Positions 20,495 to 29,174 of a DNA stretch of 64,000 nucleotides are shown here, piece after piece. Location of the stretch: assembly GCF_001613145.1 (NCBI RefSeq), contig NZ_BDBU01000003.1:82892-146891 (forward strand). Direction: 5' to 3'. The notes below the pieces were generated by a model. The model was not told the origin of the DNA and did no database searches. It saw only the letters and a program-made list of their open reading frames with translations. Made by a program: the position numbers and the translations under genes. Every line of letters begins with the position of its first letter. Position 1 is the stretch's first letter. The DNA comes from Nocardia jejuensis NBRC 103114 (lineage in GTDB: Bacteria > Actinomycetota > Actinomycetes > Mycobacteriales > Mycobacteriaceae).

Positions 20495-20851
20495 ATGAGC
20501 TTCGTGAGGAACCTCGCGATATGCGTGGTCACTTTCCTCTCGGCCGGACTGATATTCGCTGCACTGCTGTGGATTTCGGTGAGACTGAGCCGCCGGATGT
20601 TCGGGCCGGACGCGCGGTGGAGCCGCCTCGACGTCGCGCGCATCGTCCGCCTGCAGTCGCTGCCGAGCGATATGCGATCCCGCGACCTGATCGCGGTCGT
20701 GATCTCCGGCGGCCTGGCCACGCTGGCGATCATCGTCCTGACCGGACCGGCGGGCTGGTTCGTTCCGATCATCTGGAACGCGGCCGTCTATTCGATGGCG
20801 GCCACCGCCTCGATCGTCGCGGAGTATCGGGGCTCGGCCCTCGCGTGGTGA
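20495..20851 (+). CDS. small hypothetical membrane protein, two TM segments
   Basis: The 118-residue protein has hydrophobic segments at about residues 7-28 and 70-108 (possibly two helices) joined by an Arg-rich cytosolic loop. No family is recognised. ATG 20495 follows GGAGG at 20485-20489; the longer frame from 20408 is not supported. A TTGCTG/TAGGGT pair 16 bp apart upstream could be the promoter. Confidence 0.65.
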   Translation: MSFVRNLAICVVTFLSAGLIFAALLWISVRLSRRMFGPDARWSRLDVARIVRLQSLPSDMRSRDLIAVVISGGLATLAIIVLTGPAGWFVPIIWNAAVYSMAATASIVAEYRGSALAW

Positions 20852-20902
20852 TCCCGGGTCGCGACTCCGCGACGCCGTGCCGGAGCACGGCGTCGCGAGG
20901 AC

Positions 20903-21499
20903 TCAGGGCTGGGGTTCGAGCAGGTATTCCACGAGCGTGATCAGCGACCGAACACAGCTGGGCCGGTCCCGAGCGTCCAGGGACAGCAGCGGGGTCTCGG
21001 CGTCGAGGTCGAGCGCGTCGCGAACCTCGTCGAGCGGAAAACGCGTCGCGCCTTCGAATTCGTTGATCGCCACGGCGTACGGGACGCCGCGTTCCTCGAG
21101 CACCGAGAGGGCTTCGTCGGCCTTCTCGATGCGGCGGGTGTCGACCAGGACGATCGCGCCGAGCGCTCCGACCGCCAGGTCCTCCCACATCGGCACGAAG
21201 CGCCGCTGTCCGGGTGTGCCGAACAGGTACAGCGCCAGGCGCGGGTTCAGGGTGATGCGGCCGAAGTCCATGGCGACGGTGGTCGTCTGTTTGCCGGCCA
21301 ACCCGGCCATATCGTCGACGCCGACGGAGGCTTCGGTGATCGTCTCCTCGGTGCGCAGTGGCCGAATCTCGGACACGCTCCCGACGAACGTGGTCTTTCC
21401 GACGCCGAAGTTGCCTGCTACCAGCAACTTCACCGCGCGGGTCACGGTTCGCGGGACATAGTCGACGACGCGCTCATGCGGATAGAGCGCGGAGCCCAT
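20903..21499 (-). CDS. cvnD: conservon GTPase CvnD
   Basis: The 198-residue Ras-like small GTPase has a P-loop GNFGVGKTTF, a switch II segment LFGTPGQRRF and a degenerate specificity segment AINEFEG. Actinobacterial conservons encode such a GTPase with CvnA, B and C in a membrane signalling complex resembling eukaryotic GPCR-G protein systems. It overlaps the 3' end of cvnC by 26 bp, so the two are translationally coupled. It is the last gene of the unit; no cytochrome P450 follows, unlike in some conservons. Confidence 0.9.
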   Translation of the reverse strand: MGSALYPHERVVDYVPRTVTRAVKLLVAGNFGVGKTTFVGSVSEIRPLRTEETITEASVGVDDMAGLAGKQTTTVAMDFGRITLNPRLALYLFGTPGQRRFVPMWEDLAVGALGAIVLVDTRRIEKADEALSVLEERGVPYAVAINEFEGATRFPLDEVRDALDLDAETPLLSLDARDRPSCVRSLITLVEYLLEPQP

Positions 21500-21821
21500 G
21501 CAGTACCTCCTCCAACAGGGCTTGCTCCGACAGGATGTCCGTCGGAGTGGGGTCGACCAGGTGGCCGCTGTCCAGCAGGTCCGCTGCCACGATCTTCACC
21601 ACGGACGGTGGCAGGTCGAGATAGGCGGCCACTTCGGCCAGGGTCAGCGCACCGCGCCGACAGACTTCGATGATCCGGCGGGCATCGGACGAGGCGCCGG
21701 CCGCCGGATCCTGGACCGCGACGACCAGCGTCACCAGGTCCAGTGCTCGCGACGGCCGCGATCGCCCGCCCGTGCGCACATACGCACGGACCAGATCGGG
21801 GTCGCGCCGCGGCCGGCTCAT
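21474..21821 (-). CDS. cvnC: conservon DUF742 protein CvnC
   Basis: The 115-residue DUF742 protein has a winged-helix-like core (LTLAEVAAYLDLPPSVVKIVAADLLDSGHL). CvnC proteins interact with the GTPase and roadblock partners. Its ATG overlaps the cvnB stop by 4 bp. Confidence 0.9.
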   Translation of the reverse strand: MSRPRRDPDLVRAYVRTGGRSRPSRALDLVTLVVAVQDPAAGASSDARRIIEVCRRGALTLAEVAAYLDLPPSVVKIVAADLLDSGHLVDPTPTDILSEQALLEEVLHGLRALSA

Positions 21822-22234
21822 GGGCGCCCGAGATTCGCTCTCGTCCGCGACATACTGCCCAGCTCGTACCCGACACGGACGGCGAGTTCGTTCATGCGGT
21901 GCGCGACCAGGCTGACGTCCACGTCCTGGGAGGTCGAAACACCCAGGAGCGCACCGGCTCCGGCGGCGGTGATGAAGATCATCCCGCCGTCGTACTCGGT
22001 CATGTTCTGGCGCACGCCGTTCTCGGCGCTGCCGCCGCAGAACTCACCGAGCGCCTTGCCCAGCGCGCGCAGGCCCGAGGCCGCGGCCGAGAAGCGTTCG
22101 GCATCGTCCACGGTGATCCCGCTGGTGTGAGCGATGCGCAGACCGTCGTCGGACAGCAGGACAGCGAACCGGACACCGGGAAACTCGAGGTCGTCCAGAA
22201 GCCAGGCCAGTTTGTTGCTGTCGGTCGCTGTCAT
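21818..22234 (-). CDS. cvnB: conservon roadblock/LC7 protein CvnB
   Basis: The 138-residue roadblock/LC7 protein (LAWLLDDLEFPGVRFAVLLSDDGLRIA ... GGMIFITAAG) probably acts as activator or scaffold for CvnD. ATG 22234 is the homology-supported start. A TTG at 22252 has a better placed AAGGG (overlapping the cvnA stop) and cannot be excluded. The gap to cvnA is only 22 bp. Confidence 0.88.
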   Translation of the reverse strand: MTATDSNKLAWLLDDLEFPGVRFAVLLSDDGLRIAHTSGITVDDAERFSAAASGLRALGKALGEFCGGSAENGVRQNMTEYDGGMIFITAAGAGALLGVSTSQDVDVSLVAHRMNELAVRVGYELGSMSRTRANLGRP

Positions 22235-22256
22235 AGCTGGTGTGCTCGACAAGATC

Positions 22257-23756
22257 TCATCCCTTCGAGTGATCGATCGCGGCCGCGCGGCCGCGCTGGG
22301 AACCGCTGTGCCATGCTGCGGCGATATCCGGCCGCGCCGAACCGGATTCGGCCTCACCGACGCTGGGCGCCGCCGAGGCGATCGCCGTGCGACGCCGCCG
22401 TTTCGGCAGACCGCCCGAGGTCACATCGTTTTCGGGCGGTGAATTATCTTCAACCATAAGTGGTTTCGGCTCGACAGGCAGCTCGACCGGTGCACTCGGG
22501 ATCCGCTCGTCGCTGAGCGGCTCGAGTGCCACGCGCTCGACCACCAATGGTTCACCGGCAGTCCGTTCGACTACCAGCGGTTCCAGCGATACCCGCTCGA
22601 CGGCGGGGGGTTCGGCCGCGGCCGGAACATCGGGGACATTGTCCGGCACCGAGACCGGGGCAAGCAGCGTGTCGGGGATGAACACCATCGCCCGCATGCC
22701 GCCGTACATGTTGGGACCGTCGATGTAGATGGTGAAGCCGTAGCGCCGGGCCAGTGCGGCCACGCCGGGGAAACCCACGCGCGGTGAGGGTCCCAGCTGG
22801 TGCACGTCCACCACGCGGTCACCGCCCAGGATCAGGCGGGTCTCGTCGAGTTGCTCGGCGTTCATTCGCACACCGGCGTCGTCGATGATCACCGTCACTC
22901 CGTGGTGGCCTTCCTGAAAGCCGATATCCACGAACGAGGTGGGCGGTGAATAGCGCAGCGCGTTGTCCAGCAGGGTCGCCACGGTGTGCACGAGGGGTTC
23001 GACCACACGGCTCAGCACCACGCGATCGAGCTGCCCGGGCCGCACCCGGGTGAAGTCCCGCACGCGCCCGACCGCGCCACCCACCACGTCGGTGAGAGTC
23101 TGCTGGGGCCAGCGCCGTCCGGGCAGACCGCCGCAGACGATCACGAAGGACTGTGCCTGGCGGATCATCTGCTGCACCGAATGGTCGATGCGGGTGAGGG
23201 TTTCGTAGACGTCGTCACCGCGGTGCTGGCGCAGCGATCCGCTCAGTACCTGGCCGACGTCGGTGCCCAGGCTCACCACGGAGGTGCCGAACGCGCGAAC
23301 CGCGGCGCGAGTCGCCTCGCGGGCGGCGGTCTCGGCTTGGGTGCGGGCGGTGGTCGCGGCCTGTGTGACGGCCAGCTGCAGGGCGGCGTCGGCGTCGCGC
23401 TGGGCTCGCTCGCGGGCGTCGTCGGCGACGGCGCGCAGTTCGTTGCCACAGGCGGCGGCCCACTGCCACACCAGTTCCGCGATGTGTGTCTGTTCCAGTA
23501 CGGCCGGCAGTGCGACGGTCGGCGATTCGGTATCCGAACGGCGCACCGCCTCCCCGATCGCGGGCACGATGGTCCCGGTCAGGTTTTCGATCATCTTCTC
23601 GACGGCCTCGTCGCGAGCGCGTTGCTCACGTTCGAGCGCATCGGCGCGGGCTCGCTGTCGTCTCGCCGTCCACCACCCGAACCCCGCGGCGATGACCGCG
23701 AGGACCAGTGCGGCGGCGAGCACCGAAACGATCACGACAGCGTAATTCGAATTCAT
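22257..23756 (-). CDS. cvnA: conservon sensor histidine kinase-like CvnA
   Basis: The 499-residue protein has one N-terminal transmembrane helix (residues 6-28), a long Ala/Arg/Glu coiled-coil (35-160), and a GHKL ATPase domain with N-box LLDNALRYSPP and G1 IDDAGVRM. The C-terminal tail has imperfect repeats of the form V-E-R-x-x-x-E-P-L. No phosphoacceptor His motif is obvious, as is usual for CvnA. It is the first gene of the conservon on the minus strand. Its signal is unknown. Confidence 0.9.
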   Translation of the reverse strand: MNSNYAVVIVSVLAAALVLAVIAAGFGWWTARRQRARADALEREQRARDEAVEKMIENLTGTIVPAIGEAVRRSDTESPTVALPAVLEQTHIAELVWQWAAACGNELRAVADDARERAQRDADAALQLAVTQAATTARTQAETAAREATRAAVRAFGTSVVSLGTDVGQVLSGSLRQHRGDDVYETLTRIDHSVQQMIRQAQSFVIVCGGLPGRRWPQQTLTDVVGGAVGRVRDFTRVRPGQLDRVVLSRVVEPLVHTVATLLDNALRYSPPTSFVDIGFQEGHHGVTVIIDDAGVRMNAEQLDETRLILGGDRVVDVHQLGPSPRVGFPGVAALARRYGFTIYIDGPNMYGGMRAMVFIPDTLLAPVSVPDNVPDVPAAAEPPAVERVSLEPLVVERTAGEPLVVERVALEPLSDERIPSAPVELPVEPKPLMVEDNSPPENDVTSGGLPKRRRRTAIASAAPSVGEAESGSARPDIAAAWHSGSQRGRAAAIDHSKG

Positions 23757-24108
23757 AGGAGCGCACCCCGGAATCGGCCGGTACGGATCGGCCGGGAAGA
23801 CAGGCGCGGGCGTTCACTCGTCCCGGTGAGCAGAACGCGTCGTGGTCGCGGGCAGGTTCTCAAGTCGCTCAAAAGCAAATACTCCGGACATGGTCGCGTA
23901 TGCACGCCGATCCGGGCTTCCTCGGAGTGCTCCGAGGGGGCCGGACCACAATTGCTTTGTCGTCCAGCCCCATCCCATGATCAGCGTCGCCACAATAGCA
24001 GAATCGATTAAGCCATCGAATCATTCGATACCGCTGAGCAAACCACTTCCCGAAGCACCTGCACCTCAGCGCATTTCAGGCCCCGTCCGCGCCCACCTCG
24101 GGTGATCG
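23757..24108. other. gene-free interval upstream of the conservon
   Basis: This 352-bp interval separates the conservon promoter side from the end of the sulfur operon. I see no gene with coding support and no clear repeat or hairpin. It should hold the cvnA promoter (minus strand) and the end of the long sulfur transcript. Confidence 0.5.
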
Positions 24109-25059
24109 TCAGGCCGTGACGACCGCCGCACGCCCGGCCTCGACCGCCTCGCCGATCCACGGCAGCACCGCGTCGCGGACCCGGATGGTGCGCGGCAGCA
24201 ACCCGTTGGCGGCCAGCAGATCGGCTGCGTGCTGCTGTTCGTCGAGGAAAGCCTCACTCACCGCGGCGACGCCGAAGGGGCGTCCACGCAGGGCCGCCTC
24301 CCAGGCGTCGAGGTCGGCGCTGCCGCCGCGCGCGACCACATCGTCGACGAAGTACTGGGCTGCCGCACGCGGGTTCTCGACGATCCAGGCGTCCGATTCC
24401 TGCAGAGCGGCGATGATCGCCTCGAGCGCGTCGCGCTGCCGCTCGGCGAAATCGCGGCGGGTGAACCACAGCGAGGGGTGGCTGAACAGCGATTCGGTGT
24501 CGATGAGCGTGTGCAGTTCGGTCGCGGCCTCGACCGCGGTCAGGCCGGGGTAGGCCCCGACCCAGGCGTCGAGATCACCGCTCAGCAGCAGAGCGCCGCC
24601 GTCGTGCACATCGGTGTCGACGGGTTCGATATCGGCCCAGCCGAGACCGGCGCGCTCGAGGGCGAACAGCAGCAGGGTGGTCTGCCACGAGCCGTGCGCG
24701 ATGCCCACGCGCTTGCCCTTCAGGTCCGCGACATCGGTGATGCCGCTGTCGGCCTTGGTCACCAGACGACCGTTCTCGATACGTGGTCCGGAGATGCCGA
24801 CATAGACGATGTCGCGGTCATTTGCCAGCGCGGTGACCGGCGGCGTGAAACCGGTCCCGATGAAGTCGTAACCACGCTCGTCGAACAGCCAGTCCGAATG
24901 CAGGGACGGCAGGGCCGATTCGACGTCCACCCGCGGAGTTTCGGGAAGAGTGCGCAGATCCACCCATTCGATATCGGGCAGGGCACGCTCGAGAATGCCG
25001 CGGTGACGCAGGACGAACAGGGAGTTGTTGTGCGGGAAGTAGCCGACGCGAATCGCCAT
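24109..25059 (-). CDS. NMT1/SsuA-like periplasmic-binding-fold protein without signal peptide
   Basis: The 316-residue protein has the type II periplasmic-binding fold used by SsuA/ThiY proteins (VADLKGKRVGIAHGSWQTTLLLFALERAGL), but it starts directly at MAIRVGYFPHNN with no export signal or lipobox. ATG 25059 is fixed by AGGAG. Cytosolic members of this fold can be enzymes (DszB, THI5). This one lacks the Cys seen in the DszB-like neighbour at the equivalent N-terminal loop, so a second desulfinase is unlikely; ligand sequestering or delivery is possible. It is the last gene of the sulfur operon. Confidence 0.75.
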   Translation of the reverse strand: MAIRVGYFPHNNSLFVLRHRGILERALPDIEWVDLRTLPETPRVDVESALPSLHSDWLFDERGYDFIGTGFTPPVTALANDRDIVYVGISGPRIENGRLVTKADSGITDVADLKGKRVGIAHGSWQTTLLLFALERAGLGWADIEPVDTDVHDGGALLLSGDLDAWVGAYPGLTAVEAATELHTLIDTESLFSHPSLWFTRRDFAERQRDALEAIIAALQESDAWIVENPRAAAQYFVDDVVARGGSADLDAWEAALRGRPFGVAAVSEAFLDEQQHAADLLAANGLLPRTIRVRDAVLPWIGEAVEAGRAAVVTA

Positions 25060-25103
25060 GGGATGCTCCTGGGGAAGTGTGCGGTGGATCGGGTGAGGGA
25101 AGC

Positions 25104-25811
25104 TCAGATGAGGCCGCGGCGGCGCGCCTCGTCGGCCAGACCCGTGCGCCCCCACTGCACGGCGAGATTGCTGGGGTCGAATTCGGCCGAGCCGCCCAGG
25201 GTTTCCCCGATGGCCTGGTACTGCGCGCCTTCCTCCAGCAGCACCACCAGCTTGGCCAGGTCCAGCAATCCCTTGCGCCCGATGACGTTCGCGCCGCCGT
25301 TGGCCTCGAAGATGGCGATCAGATCGGGGTCCTGCGCGAGCCGGTCCAGGATGAACTGGCCCGCGCTGATGCTGCGGTCGATGTGCGGCGGGATCTCGCG
25401 CGAGAGGGTCAGGCGCTGCACGGCGGCGTAGCGGATCGGCAGGGTGCGGTGGGTCTGGGCCCAGCCGCCCAGCCACGGGCTGTGCACGTGCACGACCGAG
25501 GTGATCTCCGGGTGCTGCCGGAACACACCGGCGTAGCCCTTGACGAAACCGGCGGAACCGCTGCCGGACAGCACTTCTCCGTCGAAGGTGGCCACGACGG
25601 GTTCGATGGTGCGATCCTCGGCCCAGGGGCCGGGCTCGTTGAGCGCGATCGCGATCTCCTCGCCGGGCACGCGCTCGACGAAATTGACGGTGCCGTTGCC
25701 GGTGACGGTGCCGCTCTCGCGAAGCACGCGGAAGACCTTCTCCGCGTCGCGGGTGGCGGCGGCGACGAATTCGGCTGCGGCGGTCGAGATCCGGGTCTCG
25801 GTGGTGGTCAT
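25104..25811 (-). CDS. class II aldolase/adducin family protein
   Basis: The 235-residue protein has the zinc-binding HVHSPW motif near residue 116 and a GNGTVNFVER start of the fold. Family members are fuculose/ribulose phosphate aldolases, epimerases or decarboxylases acting on oxo-acids. Lying between the LLM monooxygenases and the NMT1-like gene, it may cleave the aldehyde or keto product left after desulfonation, but this is inferred. It is 44 bp upstream of the next gene and 9 bp after the previous one. Confidence 0.8.
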   Translation of the reverse strand: MTTTETRISTAAAEFVAAATRDAEKVFRVLRESGTVTGNGTVNFVERVPGEEIAIALNEPGPWAEDRTIEPVVATFDGEVLSGSGSAGFVKGYAGVFRQHPEITSVVHVHSPWLGGWAQTHRTLPIRYAAVQRLTLSREIPPHIDRSISAGQFILDRLAQDPDLIAIFEANGGANVIGRKGLLDLAKLVVLLEEGAQYQAIGETLGGSAEFDPSNLAVQWGRTGLADEARRRGLI

Positions 25812-25820
25812 TTGTTTCTC

Positions 25821-27020
25821 CTAGTGGGTCAGGGACAGCGACGCCGCGGCGTCGGAGGCGGCGGTGTCAGGGATGGTGGCGTCGGGAGCGGTGAGCCGGG
25901 ATCGTCCGAGCAGCGGAAGCACTTCCTCCCCGACGCGGTACGCCTCTTCCAGATGCGGATTGCCCGCGAGAATGAAGGCGTCCACGCCCAGTTCGGTGAG
26001 CTCGTCCAGGCGCTGCGCGACCTGTTCGTAGCTGCCGACGAGGCCGAAGGCGGGACCGCCGCGAATCAGGCTGAAGCCACACCACACATTGGGCTGCACC
26101 TCGAGATCGCGGTAGCCGGTGATGGTTTCGGGCACCCAGCCCTTGATCCGGGCCGCGCCCACCGAATCACCCTGGGCGGCGCGGTTGGCGGCGTCGCGGT
26201 CGACGAAGGCCCAGCCCTTCTCGATCTCCGCCCAGGCCGCCTCCTCGGTGTGCCGGGCGACGATGTCGATGCGGACCGCGAATTTGGGGGTGCGGCCGGT
26301 CTTCTCGGCGTGGGCGCGCACGCCGTCGAATTTGGCGCGCAGGTCCGGGTACGGCTCGAGCCAGGAGAGGTAGTAGTCCGCGTGCCGTCCCGCGGCCTGC
26401 ACCGCGGCGCCCGAGGAACCGGAGAAGTACATCTCCGGGAACGGCTGTCCGGCCAGACCGGGCGGCAGGGCGGCCCCGGCGGTGTGGAAGAAGCGCCCGT
26501 CGTGATCGAACGGCTCGCCGTCCCACACTCCGCGCAGCACGTCCAGGAATTCGGTGGTGCGGGCATAGCGGTCGTCGTGGGAAACCTTGTCGCCCCACCA
26601 CAATTGGGCAGGACCGCCGCCACCGCTGATGATGTTGTAGACCAGCCGCCCGCCGGTGGCGCGCTGCAGGCTGGCCGACATGCGGGCCGCCTGCACCGGA
26701 TGCAGGAACCCGGGCTGGAAGGCGACCATGAAGCGGTAGGTGGTGGTTTCGCGCGCCAGCGCCGCGGCGACCGCCCACGGATCGTCGGTGACGGGGAACG
26801 AGGGCAGCAGTCCGCCGAGGAATCCCGCCGACTCCGAGGCCTTGGCGACGGCGGCGATGTGATCGATGTAGCCGTAGCCGTCGAGTTCGCCGCCTCGGAT
26901 GGCGGGGGCGATATTTCCCGGACCGTAGCCGTTGGCGTGCCCGCGGTTGTATCGGCGCGGGGTGCGCAGGGAGGCGTGATCACCCTCCATGCCGATGCGC
27001 CAGTAGACGTCGATGGTCAT
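25821..27020 (-). CDS. LLM-class FMN-dependent monooxygenase (SsuD/DszA-like)
   Basis: The 399-residue bacterial luciferase-type TIM barrel has WRIGMEGDHASLRTP at the start, NIISGGGG in the FMN site and GSYEQVAQRLDEL near the end. These enzymes use FMNH2 from a separate reductase to oxidise sulfonates or sulfones, releasing sulfite or sulfinate. The start is fixed by GGAGG before ATG 27020. It overlaps the second LLM gene by 4 bp (ATGA), so the two are co-translated. No flavin reductase is in the operon. Confidence 0.88.
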   Translation of the reverse strand: MTIDVYWRIGMEGDHASLRTPRRYNRGHANGYGPGNIAPAIRGGELDGYGYIDHIAAVAKASESAGFLGGLLPSFPVTDDPWAVAAALARETTTYRFMVAFQPGFLHPVQAARMSASLQRATGGRLVYNIISGGGGPAQLWWGDKVSHDDRYARTTEFLDVLRGVWDGEPFDHDGRFFHTAGAALPPGLAGQPFPEMYFSGSSGAAVQAAGRHADYYLSWLEPYPDLRAKFDGVRAHAEKTGRTPKFAVRIDIVARHTEEAAWAEIEKGWAFVDRDAANRAAQGDSVGAARIKGWVPETITGYRDLEVQPNVWCGFSLIRGGPAFGLVGSYEQVAQRLDELTELGVDAFILAGNPHLEEAYRVGEEVLPLLGRSRLTAPDATIPDTAASDAAASLSLTH

Positions 27021-28111
27021 GCGGTGGCCTCCTTCAGGATTCGCCCGGCCGGATCGGCGAGGTGCAGCAGGTGCTCGCCGGCGCGGTGGATCTCCTCGAT
27101 GTGCGGGTGACCTTCGAGCACGACATGGTCGATGCCGACGGCCTCGTACACCTGGAGTTGGCGTGCGACCTGCTCGTAGCTGCCGACGAGACCGATCGGA
27201 TCCGGGTAGCCGAGGTCGGTGAAACCGGCCCAGCGTCCGTCCCCGAGGCTCAGGGCGTGCGCGCCGGGGCCGTCGGGATGCACTTCGCGCCATTGGCGTT
27301 CGACGCGCGCCCAGGCTTCGTCCTCGGTCTCGCGGGCGACGACCGGGATTTCCAAGCCCGCGCGGACGGTCCGCCCCGCAGCGGTGGCGAGGCGATGCAG
27401 TTCGGACACCGCGCCACCGATACCGTTCGGCGTTTCGGTGAAGACGTGCACATCCGCGTGCGCGGCCGAGAGTTGCAGCGCGGCAGCGGAATTGCCGGTG
27501 AGATGGACGGTGGGGAACGGCAGTCCCGACAGGATGCCGCGGAATCCGCCGTCGATGACGTCGTAGTACTCCCCCGCGTAGTCGAACCCGGTGCCCTTGA
27601 AACCGGCGCCGGGAACCGGGATCTCGTTCCAGACTCCCCGTGCCACGGTGAGGAACTCCGCGGCACGCGCGTAGCGATCCGCGCCGCTCACCCGGTCGCC
27701 CCGGGCGATCGCGCCCTGCGGATCGGAGTCCACGGCGAGCCGCCAGATCAGGCGTCCGGCCGAGAGTTGCTGCAGGGTCGCGGAGACCTTCGCCGCGTAT
27801 ACCGGAGTGCCGAAGGCCGGGTCGAATTCGATCACGACCCGCGAGTGCCGGGTGGCACGCAGGGCTCCGCCGCCGACGATCCAGGATTCCTCGCCGGCCG
27901 GATCGTAGGGCGCGAGCACCCCGTCCAGACCGGAAAGCTCGGCGGCGCCGATGATCTGGTGCAGGTCGTCGAAGGGCCCGAGGTTGCCGGGGCGCACATC
28001 GGTGGCGGGCGTCGCCGGTGCCGGGCCGCCGAATCCGCCGCGATGGCGCAGTTCGGGGAGAGCGCGGCGGCCGTCACCTCGGCTGGGCAGTCGCCAGAAA
28101 TACTCGGTCAT
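27017..28111 (-). CDS. second LLM-class FMN-dependent monooxygenase
   Basis: The 364-residue luciferase-like protein is clearly related to, but shorter than, its neighbour (GSYEQVARQLQVYEAVGIDHVVLEGHPH near the C-terminus in both). The N-terminal RHRGGFGG stretch and the spacing in the FMN site differ, suggesting another substrate or a later oxidation step. It overlaps the downstream LLM gene by 4 bp and follows the desulfinase-like gene by 37 bp. Confidence 0.85.
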   Translation of the reverse strand: MTEYFWRLPSRGDGRRALPELRHRGGFGGPAPATPATDVRPGNLGPFDDLHQIIGAAELSGLDGVLAPYDPAGEESWIVGGGALRATRHSRVVIEFDPAFGTPVYAAKVSATLQQLSAGRLIWRLAVDSDPQGAIARGDRVSGADRYARAAEFLTVARGVWNEIPVPGAGFKGTGFDYAGEYYDVIDGGFRGILSGLPFPTVHLTGNSAAALQLSAAHADVHVFTETPNGIGGAVSELHRLATAAGRTVRAGLEIPVVARETEDEAWARVERQWREVHPDGPGAHALSLGDGRWAGFTDLGYPDPIGLVGSYEQVARQLQVYEAVGIDHVVLEGHPHIEEIHRAGEHLLHLADPAGRILKEATA

Positions 28112-28148
28112 CGCGCACCACCGCCGTGGTTCGAGAGCACAGATCCCG

Positions 28149-29174
28149 TCATACCGTCACCTGCTCGGCGGCGACCTGCTCGAGCGCGCGTTCCAGCGGC
28201 TCGCGCGCGACCCAGGAGTCGAGGTCGAATTCGGCGGCCAGGAAGCCGTGGGTGTAGAGGAACCGCTGCTGCACGCCCAGCAGTTCGACCCGCTCGTCCG
28301 ACAGCGACGGATGCAGGCCGAGGTGGAAGTCCTCTCCGTAGGCGGCGGTGACTCCCGCTGGGCCCGAGAGGGTTTCGCGCTGCAGTACCTCGCGCACGCC
28401 GTCGAGGTTGCCGGTGGCCCAGTTCGCCGCGCGCAGGCTCTGGGCCAGGAATCCGATGACGACCTCCGGCCGGGTGTCGAGCAGTTCCTGGTGCACGGTG
28501 ATCGGCCGGGGTGTGCCGTTGTTGACCCGCAGCCGCTTGGTGTCGGTGGCGTCGAGGTCGACCGCGACCCGCAGGCCGTGCTCGATCGCGACCTCCTGGG
28601 CGCGAGCGCCCTTCACGTAGATGGCGTCGACCTCACCGCTGAGCAATTCCTCCACACCCCAGGTGATGTTGCGGCGGCGATCCTGAACCTCGGTGCGCAC
28701 CTGCGGATCACGCTCGACCGCGAGCTCGACCGGCCGCACATCGGCCAGGGTGAGTCCGCCCAGCCGCAGCGCGTTGGCGAAGCCGTGCAGGGCCATGGCG
28801 CGCGGAAAGCTGCGCGCCTGATCCTGTGCCCAGGCCGGGATTCCGACGCGCAGCCCGGCCAGTTCGGCGGCCGAGGTGACCGGCGAGTGCGGGCCGACCA
28901 GGATGGCCTGGGATTCGTCGATCCAGGTCAGGCCGATCAGCCGGGTCGGTGATCCCTGCGCGCGGGCCGCGAGGGCGGGTACATTGCCGCCCTCGCGCAC
29001 CAGCCCGGACAGCTCGTGCGAGAAGTGGAAGCCCGCCAACTCCGGGCCCGCGTCCTGCAGGACGCCGAACTTCAGGCCGCTGTCGGCGGCGGTCTCACCG
29101 AGCCAGCCCAGGCTGTGGGCGAGTCCACTGGCCGTGGGCACGGGGCAGCGGGTGTACCAGAGGGTGTCGGTCAT
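28149..29174 (-). CDS. DszB-like sulfinate desulfinase
   Basis: The 341-residue cytosolic protein has the periplasmic-binding fold but is built like DszB, which removes sulfite from 2-(2'-hydroxyphenyl)benzenesulfinate. The DszB active-site triad Cys27-His60-Arg70 has matching residues Cys10 (YTRCPVP), His50 (GFHFS) and Arg60 (VREGG). The His-Arg spacing of 10 is identical and the flanking residues are similar. The C-terminal QQRFLYTHGFL also resembles the DszB end. There is no signal peptide. It overlaps the ATPase gene by 4 bp. The substrate is probably a smaller aryl or alkyl sulfinate; identity to true DszB looks modest. Confidence 0.78.
   Translation of the reverse strand: MTDTLWYTRCPVPTASGLAHSLGWLGETAADSGLKFGVLQDAGPELAGFHFSHELSGLVREGGNVPALAARAQGSPTRLIGLTWIDESQAILVGPHSPVTSAAELAGLRVGIPAWAQDQARSFPRAMALHGFANALRLGGLTLADVRPVELAVERDPQVRTEVQDRRRNITWGVEELLSGEVDAIYVKGARAQEVAIEHGLRVAVDLDATDTKRLRVNNGTPRPITVHQELLDTRPEVVIGFLAQSLRAANWATGNLDGVREVLQRETLSGPAGVTAAYGEDFHLGLHPSLSDERVELLGVQQRFLYTHGFLAAEFDLDSWVAREPLERALEQVAAEQVTV

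Noticed and set aside
25077..27110. 677-aa open frame on the plus strand
   Set aside because: It is antisense to the aldolase and LLM monooxygenase genes, low in complexity, and begins inside the operon.
28149..29174. Second ABC substrate-binding protein of the importer
   Set aside because: It lacks a signal peptide and lipobox, and the Cys/His/Arg residues of DszB are present, so an enzyme is the better call.
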